A stretch of 64,000 nt of DNA. It comes from Brachycybe producta. Taxonomy: Eukaryota; Arthropoda; Diplopoda; Playtdesmida; Andrognathidae. The notes under the pieces are model-generated. The model did no database searches, was not told the DNA's origin, and saw nothing but the letters and a program-made list of their open reading frames with translations. Made by a program: the position numbers and the translations under genes. This document shows, one piece after another, positions 55,139-64,000 of the stretch. The DNA lies in the NCBI GenBank assembly GCA_036925085.1, contig JAUPFP010000020.1:819501-883500 (forward strand), in the 5' to 3' direction. Each line of letters starts with the position of its first letter. The first letter of the stretch is position 1.

Positions 55139-55770
55139 CGCTGTGATCGTTGTTGATTTAAAAATGTTTTAACATTTTTTCTTCAAGTTTGAAGTCACAT
55201 AACAATTAATAGAAAAATGATTTCACGTGCTAATTCCTTATAACAAGGAAACATCGTGAAGCCAATAGATAAATGCACGTGCTAATTTTTTTGTTATTAT
55301 TCTAAGTCATTTTGAACGAGAATTCTTCAAATAATTGTGGGATGGTTTTTTTGGCCCTATGGGATTTAACATGGTGTTAAAAAAACGTAAGATTTTAAAT
55401 GTTATTTAAAAATAGAAGGACATTTCAAAATTTAGGCAAAGGAATCATACTGAAGGCAATAAACACATGTATTGCTCTAAATCATTTTTAATGAGAGTTC
55501 TTCTAACTTTTGTGGGACGGTGTTTGGGTCCTATGGGACTTAACATGGAGTCAAAATGTACGATTTTAAACGTTATTAAACAGTAAAAGGACCTTTTCAA
55601 AATTTATATAAAGCGAGCACTTAAAGAACAATACTTTTTATTGCATTTTGCGCTTTACTGTATTTTAATTGAGCGATTGTGAGGCGATTTCTTGCACGTT
55701 TAGTAACACCATATACGAACACTTATTTGTCTCCATGTCGTCTGCTCAAAACAACAAGATGGAGGTGTAT
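55139..55770 (+). repeat. MITE family Q, incomplete copy
   Basis: It starts within the family at GGATGTAGGCGCTGTGATCG and runs through two internal units to CAAAACAACAAGATGGAGGT. The outer ends and TTAA are missing. One internal unit partly deleted relative to 42268-43161. Confidence 0.75.
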
Positions 55771-55839
55771 CCAGGGTGACAAATGCGTCCATCATTTATT
55801 ACTCCTCAAGACAATATAAGATGAAGTAAATATTTTAGT

Positions 55840-55973
55840 TCTAGTGGGTAACCCGTCATAAATGACGGGAGCAAAATTAACAGGCAATTGTGCACATGCG
55901 CGTCGTTTGTTCCTTTTTTACTTCTTTCATTTCAATTTCAGTCACCCCCTCCCACTTTTTCCTGCTCCACGTT

Positions 55974-56004
<31 letters not shown>

Positions 56005-56180
56005 TTAATATCATGGGGTTTTTGGATGGGAAGGGTGCAACATATAGTTGACCATGAGAAAAAAAGCTGTTCATTTCTTCATTTATTTAAATTTATATAA
56101 ATTCCGACGTGCTTCAAGGTTTTTGTAGTGTTACTCCACAGACACACACACACAGACCTGGGATATTATATATATAATAT
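55840..56180 (+). repeat. Interspersed repeat family H, short form, copy 4
   Basis: It starts TAGTGGGTAACCCGTCATAA with the perfect CCCGTCA-TAAA-TGACGGG hairpin (55852-55869) and ends CACAGACCTGGGATATTATA. It has the same internal deletion as copy 1. Confidence 0.78.
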
Positions 56181-56299
56181 TAAATACTATTTTGAATTTA
56201 TTTTGTATTTTAAATTATCATCATTTCCTGTACCTTATCCCACAAGCAGCAGGGTCGGCCTTGCTGGTTCTAACTCTCCACTCGTTCCGATTTTGCACC

Positions 56300-56515
56300 A
56301 AAGTAAAAATTTAAAAGTAAAGTTAAGTTAAAAGTAAAAATTTGTATTTTGTACTTTAAATAAAAGTAAAAATTTGTATTTTGTATTTTAAATAAAAGTA
56401 AACATTTGTATTTTGTATTTTAAATAAAAGTAAAAATTAGTATTTCGTATTTTATTTTTAAATACATTTTCATGAAACTATTTTGTATTTTATTTAAAAT
56501 ACTTTTTAAAAGTAT
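56300..56515 (+). repeat. ~33-bp AT-rich tandem repeat
   Basis: The unit TAAAAGTAAAAATTTGTATT plus TTGTATTTTAAA is repeated about five times with divergence. Confidence 0.75.
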
Positions 56516-56679
56516 TTTTTCCAACACTGCAAATATTATTAAGTTGAAGTATACATCTGGCAACAGTGCGAGCGTGTTTTAAGCAGCCCACAGACACACA
56601 TTAAGGGGGAACAACAAAAGGGAAACTGAGCAATTAACTTGTGACAAAATTTTTCTGTGCGTGTGCGAAGCTGCCGCAA

Positions 56680-56905
56680 ATTGAAATGTAATACTTTCAC
56701 ATACTCAGTAATACATCCAAAAATGGCGGCTATCAAATAACCAGTTAAAAACGCCATTTTGAAATGTATTACTTTCACATACTCAGTAATACATCCAAAA
56801 ATGGCGGCTATCAAATAACCAGTTAAAAACGCCATTTTGAAATGTATTACTTTCACATACGAAGTAATACATTCAACAGTGGCGGCTATCAAGTAACCAG
56901 TTAAA
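56680..56905 (+). repeat. 80-bp tandem triplication with internal hairpins
   Basis: Three units contain GTATTACT-TTCACATACTC-AGTAATAC and flanking CGCCATTTTG/CAAAAATGGCG arms. They end in AAATAACCAGTTAAAAACG. The middle two are almost identical. Confidence 0.85.
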
Positions 56906-57544
56906 ATAAGAGAAGCTTTCAGTCCAAGGTCATGAAATTATGTCACAGCAACTTTAAATGCGCCGCACGAGAGTTTCCCTTCAGTACTTCTTATTCTGTG
57001 TCACAGACCTGCAACTTTGTTGCCAACTTGTCATGATGCAAACGGTGTTGAAGGTCTGTTGGATGGTTGAAGTTGCAATTTCAGGTTGCACCAACGGTTG
57101 CAGTGAAATCAAAAAATTTAGATTTTTTGTGAGAGGAGCCTAATGTTGGCAACACTGTTGGGCCGTCTGTAGTTGTATTGGCAACAAGGTTACAATTACA
57201 ATTAGTACTCTGCTAGCAGCCAAATAGACCTATGGCAGAGGGACATGAAAGTCCATATGCAGCATTAAGCATTGTCAAGCACATATACATAACATATAAC
57301 AAAATAATATACAAATGTCAATCCCACAAAACAAAATTATCCCCATTCACCACTGCCTCAGGAAGAGAGTTACCTTGTCTTATTCAATTCAATTCAATTC
57401 AACTCAGTACACCTGCAATCAGCTCGAAAGCCATGTGGCAGGGGGAATTGATCCCATTCATAAACTACTGTCATTTAAACAGAATAGGACATCATTGTTA
57501 AATTGAAATTGTCCTAACAAAGAGCTATCTACTGGAAGAGAATT

Positions 57545-59179
57545 CTATAGTCGAATAACATTGGGGAAAAAAGACCAGAAATATGCATCAGTTCTAGCAG
57601 TTAATTCTTTGATGTTAGTTAATAAGCCATTGAGCAGAGCAACGTTATCATCAGTCAGCAACCGTCCGAATAGGGCAAGGCTTTGCTCATTTCTTCTGGC
57701 TGTTAATGATTCCCATTCTAGTTCCTGGAGCATTGACGATACACTGTCGGTATACATATATCTTCCTTTCACAAATGTTTCAGCCGTACGCTGTACCATT
57801 TCTAATTCATGTTTTGAGTTACTTCTAAATGGGTTCCAAATTGGGGAACAATATTCTAATATGTCTAACTAGGCTAAAGTAACATACCTCTTTTATATTT
57901 TGTTTATAATTTTTAAGGGTGCGTTGAACAAATCGCAGTCTTTGATTAGCTTTTCCATCCAAAGCATGTCTTTTGATAAGGTTAAGCCTAAATATTTGAT
58001 TTTATCAACATGGGTTAGCTGAACATCCCCCATAGTGTAAGGTACCCTGTAAGGTTCATGTTTTCGGGAAACACGCATAATGTTGCATTTAGTTATATTT
58101 TGTAGTAAATGCCATTCAGCGCACCAGTCTTCAACGCTATTTAGATCTCTTTGGAGGGCTTCAATGTCCTCATTACTCCTAATCCTTCTGTACACAACAG
58201 CATCATCGGCAAATAAATGCATCGTACTGCTGCACCTAACTGCCAGATCGTTTATGAACAAAAGGAAAAGCTGTGGTCCAAGAATGCTACCCTGAGGTAC
58301 ACCAGATGTTACTTGTGCCCAGTCTGACATGGCACCATCAATTTGGACATGCTGTTGTCTATTGGATAAGAAAGATGACATTCATAAAAATACTTGGTTA
58401 TTTATATTAAATGTTATCATTTTTTTTTAATTAGTAGTGAATGTTTTACTTTATCAAAAGCTTTTGCAAAATCCAGAAATACCAAATCAAACTCGGCCTT
58501 ACTGTAAAAACCAGACTGTATGTCTTGCATGAATGGGTATCACATGATCTGCCTTTGCAAAAACTATGTTGATTTTCATGAATTAGTTTATGTATCTTTA
58601 AATGCTTGATTGTACAAGAATAATGTGTTCAAGGGGTTTACAAACAATGGATGTTAAAGAAATTGGTCTATAGTTATTTGGAAGGTGTTTATCACCTGTT
58701 TTAAAAATTGGACAAATGTTGGCTTGCCTCTATGCTAATGGCAATATTCCACTATGAAGGGAGTCTTGAAAAAGTTTACTTAAAAATGGACTGACTTCTG
58801 CAGCCAACTCTTTTAGTAATCTTGGTGAAATGTCATCTGGGCCTGATGATTTGTTTATATCTAAATTAAACAGAAGGGCTTGTAATCCAGTGGTGTTTAT
58901 GACTATGTCTAGCATAACTTGAGGTAAGGTGTCCATTGGTTGTACCTTGTTACTATCATTAGAATGAAAGACACTTTGAAAATAATTATTAAGGGTGTTT
59001 GCAATAACCTGTTTGTCAGAACAAACATCACCTAGGGGTGTCATAATTGAAGTTATGGCATTTGGATTTTTGTTGAGGCTTTTTACATATTTCCAGAATA
59101 ATTTAGTGTTTTTATGGAGTGAGACACCCAACACATTATTTGTAAAATTTAAGTGTTTCTTTTTAAGCAAACTTTTCAC
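57545..59179 (-). pseudogene. LINE ORF2 reverse transcriptase domain
   Basis: Fragments: INKSSGPDDISPRLLKELA (about 58860-58800), a broken middle (58380-58730), [20 protein letters not shown] and LFADDAVVYRRI (58310-58190, FADD kept), KIKYLGLTLSKDM and a closing TDAYFWSFFPNVIRL. Frames change at about 58730, 58385 and 57850. Confidence 0.88.
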
Positions 59180-59185
59180 ATAAGA

Positions 59186-60237
59186 TCACTGGGAGCTGAA
59201 TTGTAATTTAGTAGTGGCATTAATATTTCTTTTCATTTTAGATTGAATTTGGCATTGCTTATGAAGCACCCAGCGTATCTCATTTGTGTACCAAATTGGC
59301 TCCGAGCTTGATTTAGAATTTTTGAGCGGAATGAATTTCTTTGTTCCATTCGAAATTACTCTAACAAATGATGCCCACTGTTGGTTTACATCATTTAATT
59401 TAACATTATCGTTATTCAATTCATTTGCCACATAAATTTTAAAATTAGCCCAATCAGCTTTGTTGTACTGAAGAACAGTTCTGGGAGCTGATTGGATTTT
59501 TTCAACTTGGGTAACTAGTTCCAAGTAAATCATTTCGTGATCACTTATGCCATCAACAACTTCAATTGATTGCACATTCTCTGGGGTGTTGGTCAATACT
59601 AAATCTAGAATATTAGCTGATGAATTGGTGAGACGTGTTGGGGTTTGCACAAGCTGATCCAGGGAATACGTGTATACTTAATCAAGCAGTATATCTATTA
59701 ATTTATGACATGAAGTCTGGGAATCTGTAGCATAATTTTCCCAATTTATTCCAGGAAGATTAAAATCACCACCAATGAGAACTGATGCATATTTGTGGAC
59801 AGAGAATAAGGAGTCCAGACATTTTCTAAATTGGAGTAAGTCCTCCTCGTCATTTGATGGTGGGTGATAGAATGAGAATAAGAAAATTTTTCTTCCATTT
59901 TTAAGCAAAATGCTACAACAAACAGCCTCACAGTCTCCCTCAAACAATGGCTCTCTATTTGACAAAAGATTTTTGTTGAAAGCTAGACATACTCCACCAC
60001 CCTTTTTTTCTCTCTATCTTTTTGGAATATGCTAAATTGTTGGGGAAACACTTCTTCAGAGAAAACATCTTCAGATAGCCATGATTCACCACCAAAGATA
60101 ATATCAGGAATATAGCTTTCTACTGCTTCTCTAAACTGAATTACTTTATTTCTTATACTTCGGCAATTCACTATTAGTGTTTTTAGTATATTACTCGAAG
60201 GCTTATTATTTTCTTTGTTGTCCTGAAAATCTTTCAT
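59186..60237 (-). pseudogene. LINE ORF2 endonuclease domain
   Basis: Fragments in shifting frames give LIVNCRSIRNKVIQFREAVE, PDIIFGGESWLSEDV, SFYHPPSND, VLIGGDFNLPGINW and RLTNSSANILDLVLTNTPEN, VVDGISDHEMIYLEL. These are the APE-type endonuclease motifs (the Glu of ESWL, the GGDFN block and SDH). Two frame breaks lie near 59975 and 59665. Confidence 0.88.
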
Positions 60238-60631
60238 AGAAGGCTTTTTATAAGAAAGGGTTTCTTTTTGGATATTTGATTTACATGCATTAACTGAACA
60301 ATCTTTTTTCTTAAAAGCAGGGCATTTAGCAATTAGTGGTTTCCCTGGACATTACTACAGACAGATTTCCAGAGAACAGAGCTCAAGACATCCTTACGAG
60401 CTGCAGTCAGGTGAAGGCCTTCTCATAGATAATACTGCTCAGGAGCCCTAAGAAGCTCCTGAGAAGCATCAGCATACGAGTAACCAGCACTATGACAGAG
60501 AAGAGAAATCTCTCGTGAGATCTGAAAGACTGCAGGGTTCAGATGGAAAGACCCCTAGTATCACGCTCAAACCGAGGCAGGCTCCTTGCATGCAGTCTAA
60601 CACGTTTTACCTCTCTAGAAAGATGTTTGAG

Positions 60632-61273
60632 TTACTCAGCTATCCCCTTCGGTGCATCCATCTTGATATTGTTACTGCCGGCATGCACAACCACAACAGG
60701 GTTAAGGCTTACTTTACTCAGTGCTGCCTCAACTCGAGTGGTTAAGTGCTCAACACGTGTGCCTGGATAACACCATGTAGTTGACTTTCCAGTTTTGCCG
60801 ACCCTAACACCTCGAACGATACTGTCACCAATGAGGTGCACATCGATAGGCTTGTCAGTTTGCGGGCTAACATTGGTGGCGGTAGAGGCAGGGAGATCTC
60901 GAACCCCAGACAACACACGAAATCGGTTTCCAACTATGGTAGCAGGACTACCACTAGCCACGACACTGGCAAAGCTTTTTCTCTGTGGCTGAGACCCTTT
61001 GCTTTTAACCACAGTCCATCCATGACCTGTCTGGGCTGACCAATTCATAACAACAAGATCAGTTCCAACAGATGCATTGGATGTCGAACCAGATGCTACA
61101 TCACAAGTCTGGCACCCAACCTCATGAGTTACTGTTGGGAGAGCATTGAAGTGCTGAAGGAATAACTCCTTCAACTCAGCAACCTCCTTCCTCAAACAGG
61201 CAACCTCACGAGATGCCTGAACAGAATGAGTGGAAGTAGCACCAGGTGGGGTTAAAGTCTTAGAAGCAGGCAT
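60632..61273 (-). pseudogene. LINE ORF1 with SGNH-esterase-like domain
   Basis: From the Met at 61273 there is a coiled segment (VACLRKEVAELKELFLQHFN), a Ser/Thr-rich middle and an esterase-like domain: HLIGDSIVRGVR (GDS with the putative catalytic Ser), CYPGTRVEHL and VVVHAGSNNI (equivalent to the GTND/N block). A stop at 60632 truncates it, while similar sequence continues ~35 codons beyond. Such esterase ORF1s are known in CR1 and L2 LINEs. Confidence 0.8.
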
Positions 61274-61375
61274 TGTTAAAAGAAAACAGAGTGAGAAATA
61301 GACAAAATAATTTAAAAGTAAAGAAGAAAAAAATGTGGACGTTAAAGATTTTAAGGTAGAAAACGGCGTAAACAA

Positions 61376-61757
61376 AGGATTTTTTAACCCTAAAGTGGCG
61401 TTCAGATTAAAAATGCAATATCTCCTAAACTAAGAGTCGGATTTTGATTCTGTTTTTACCAGTGTGTTAAGCACACTGCGATCTACAAACTATATCAAGT
61501 TTAGATGAAGAATTAGTTACGTTTTGAATAAAAAAACGCGTGCAAACAACGAAGACAGGAAAAAGAAGACAAAGGTAGTGGCATCTCAAATTAAAATTGC
61601 TCTTACTCGAAAAATACTCATCCAAATTGAAATCTGACTGCACCATGGTGATCAGCAGATAAAACACACAGAATCAATTATGGCAAGTTTAAATTACAAA
61701 AATAACCAAAAAATTGGGAGCAAAAAAAAACGTGTCTATGCTGTATGCATAAAAAGC
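61376..61757. other. Probable 5' region of the LINE; nothing else recognised
   Basis: Non-coding on both strands. It lies between ORF1 of the first LINE and the broken 3' end of the second, so it is probably the 5' untranslated region of the former. Confidence 0.45.
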
Positions 61758-62752
61758 TTATTTTCTTATAACTCTAGGAAAAAAAAAAACAATAATATGA
61801 ATCTGGCCTAGCAAAAATCTCCCTAATTTTATTAGAGTGGTCAGCCCTGCCCATATATCCCTGGACTGTGGTTTAGGACAATCACCACGTGTAATTTTTT
61901 TAAACAATTTCAAACTTAACTCAGCCCTGCGATGTGCCAAACTATGCCATTGTAGCACTGACAGCATCTCAGTGACACTATCTGTAAATTTGTGCCTGCC
62001 ACAAACAAACCTAGCTGCCTTATGCTGAAAAATTTCAACTGAATAAGTGTGTGTGTGACAGAGTGAGGATTCCATACACTGCAGCAATACTCAAGATGAG
62101 GCCGAACCAATGCTTGATAGGCAATAGTTTTAACTTGTGATGGGCAGGTGCCCAATGCCCTTTGACTAAAACGAAGCATTTGTAGAGCTTTCCCAGTAAC
62201 ACCATCAATGTGTTTTTTCCCAAGAAAGGTCATCTATCAATTGTAACCCCCAAGTACTTATAACACTTGACACTCTGAAGAATAGTGTCATTCTTACTAT
62301 AATTGAACACAATTGAATTTCTACCCCGAGTTAGCCTCATAACACTACACTTGCCCTCATTCAACTGAAGTTGCCATGTATTACACCATCCCTCAATTGC
62401 ATTCAAGTCTAGAGCTATTGTTTCACAGTCTTGGATTCCATCAACCTCTTTGTAAATTAAACTATCATCAGCCAATAGTCTACAGTTGCTGCCAACTGTG
62501 CTGCTGTGGTCATTAATAAATATCAGGAACAAAAGAAGATGCAGCACACTACCCTGGGGTAGACCAGATTTAACAGCCAACCACTTTGAGTGAGACCCAT
62601 TTACAACTACCCTTTGTTTTCTATCACTTAAAAAGAAGTTACCCATTTGGTTACCTGCCCCCAACCCATATGCTGCAACTTTTGCCAGAAGTTTTGAATG
62701 TGAAACAGTGTTAAATGCCTTACAAAAGTGAAGAAACACCATGTCAATCTGT
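61758..62752 (-). mobile_element. Second CR1/L2-like LINE fragment (RT)
   Basis: On the minus strand the frame enters at the RT motif IDMVFLHFCKAFNTVSHSKL (62752 side) and continues [51 protein letters not shown], then WNPHS and KAARFVCGR, ending abruptly at FFPRVIRK. It is a different lineage from the LINE at 57185 and is closer to the one at 49894. Its upstream part is cut off by the LTR element at 62753. Confidence 0.85.
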
Positions 62753-62972
62753 TGTAACACCCTGCATTTCACCTTTCCATTTTTCCTCTAGGGTCCCTGG
62801 GGATCTAAGGGACGTATTTCCGTCCTTTCCCTCCCTCTTGAAGGTGTACCCTAGAGCATGGGTACACCTGTTGGGGTGTACACAGGCCCTAGGTATAAAA
62901 GACCATGTTTCGGTATATTCTGGGTCCATACTTTGATATCAAAACATGAAATAACTCATTTGTGGCAACCTG
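62753..62972 (+). repeat. Truncated 5' LTR, family A
   Basis: It matches about the first 280 bp of the family-A LTR with an internal gap, including GGTATAAAAGACCATGTTTC (about 62892) and ATCAAAACATGAAATAACTC. Confidence 0.85.
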
Positions 62973-63457
62973 GTTTGCTCAAGAAAAAGTCAGTAAAAAC
63001 TTTATTTTAAGTACATTTTTGTTCTTGTTTTCTTCAAACTTCTTACCTATGTGGTCAAATACCATTCTCCACGTGGTTATAGAGGTTATTCACCTTTTTA
63101 TCTGTGCTTCATTAAGTTTAAATTGGTTTTTAAGCCAGTTTTCTCTTCACTCCATTCACTCCGATTGCTCCAAAGAGAGAAGAGGAACCAGTTAACAGCT
63201 TTACTCATTCTATTGGCCTTTTCTACCCATGTGGTCATCTTTTTCATCATCCCACGTGGAGTTTAAAGAGGTTATTTGTCTACAAGACTAGATCGGTAGC
63301 CGATCATTAACACCAATAAAGACATTTTCAAACTCCTACACTATAATCAGATCTGGATTCAAATTCGATCGCACAATCTGTACGATACAACCCCAGATAT
63401 GTTCTCCATCAACTAGAACTCCGAAAGACACACCCATTACCTCGACCATCTACAAAA

Positions 63458-64000
63458 AAGGCTCAACCTTCCAACCCACAGCTAATACTCGACAGCGGAG
63501 AGGGTTCTAGGAACCCTCCTCTCAGCCAGGAATCTTCGCAAGCTTCTCAACCTTCTTAACCTACGCAATCATTGGCACCTGGACAAGGCCCTCCCAATTC
63601 CTCTGGAAGTGAAACCGCAGACTTGTCCAATAGCAGCCAGGGTGATCACCACCCAGTGCATAAGAAGTCGAAGACACCTAAACCATCCCAACCAAACCTC
63701 TCGCTGCCTGCAGATATGGACCTCTCCAAGATTGTCAGGCTTTGGACCACCCTGGGAACCCAGCTGACTACTCAGCTGTCTACCAGCAGCTCCAAGTCAC
63801 AATCATCACGGAGTGGACATCCATTTACCCCTCGAGAGCCTGGACGACACTCGAACCCGGAGCCACAGATAGACCCCACCGACCAAGCACCAGTTCATAC
63901 AAACCACTGCCCACCAAGAGGACCTATCCCATGACTCCAGGACCTCTGAGGATGTCGACAGCTCACCAACCCTACCCTGAGGCTCGTCACCATCGGCACC
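63458..64000 (+). pseudogene. gag: gag N-terminal part, third element
   Basis: It is collinear with the family-A gag from 28250, but the start ATG reads AAG, a TAA interrupts codon ~36 and a shift occurs near 63930. The helix [20 protein letters not shown] (about 63715) is conserved. Where the family-A copy has TGA at 28808, this copy has CGT. It runs off the window. Confidence 0.8.

Larger units (their letters stand above)
57185..61375 (-). mobile_element. Near-full-length CR1/L2-like LINE, degraded
   Basis: Read on the minus strand: ORF1 with an esterase-like domain (61273-60632), ORF2 with endonuclease (60237-59186) and reverse transcriptase (59179-57545), then a 3' tail ending CAGAGTACTAATTGTAATTG at about 57185. 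The ATTGTA-type terminal repeats are typical of CR1/L2-group LINEs. Confidence 0.85.
62753..64000 (+). mobile_element. Third gypsy-type element, family A, 5' part with deletion
   Basis: It begins with an LTR-A start (TGTAACACCCTGCATTTC) immediately after LINE sequence. At about 62972 the LTR stops and joins the leader ~1 kb downstream, so the end of the LTR, the primer site and the first part of the leader are deleted. The leader (CACGTGG boxes, GATCGG-TAG-CCGATC at 63291) and gag follow to the window edge. Confidence 0.88.

Overview
This window is animal (invertebrate-type) nuclear DNA. It holds one spliced protein-coding gene whose introns are packed with transposable elements. It is AT-rich, with GT..AG introns, CR1/L2-type LINEs, LTR retrotransposons, several families of non-autonomous DNA transposons and many minisatellites. 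The species cannot be named from the sequence.

Host gene: sixteen consecutive plus-strand exons between 9462 and 53351 encode the C-terminal ~745 residues of a full-length ABCB (P-glycoprotein/multidrug-resistance type) exporter: second half of NBD1, linker, TMD2, NBD2 and the TGA stop. Reading phase is continuous across all 15 introns and every ATPase motif that should be present is intact, so the gene looks functional. The 5' half lies before base 1.

Region by region: 1-6415 is the 3' part of a decayed Ty3/gypsy-type element (family B: gag fragment, pol deleted, a third ORF, 691-bp LTR). 6440-9461 holds a 20-bp minisatellite, MITE and LTR scraps and a 9-bp-TSD palindrome. 9633-24296 (introns) holds hAT-type MITEs, inverted 18-bp minisatellite arrays, a foldback of Tc1-like transposase ends, and two near-identical 1.8-kb repeats with 33-bp arrays. 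24660-38256 is one intron with a four-layer nest: a TTAA-flanked MITE, containing a family-B solo LTR, containing a complete family-A Ty3/gypsy-type element of 10,989 bp. 38335-53159 has more solo LTRs, MITEs, large perfect palindromes and a LINE nested in another TTAA MITE. 57185-62752 is two minus-strand CR1/L2-like LINEs, and 62753-64000 is a third, truncated family-A gypsy element inserted in the second LINE.

Most unusual features: both gypsy families carry the same extra ORF downstream of pol, in the env position. It has three conserved blocks and no sign of an envelope. The same elements carry a dense CACGTG leader and many short CGG-N3-CCG palindromes with co-varying arms. All element genes seen are broken. 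The host ABC transporter is the only gene that looks alive.
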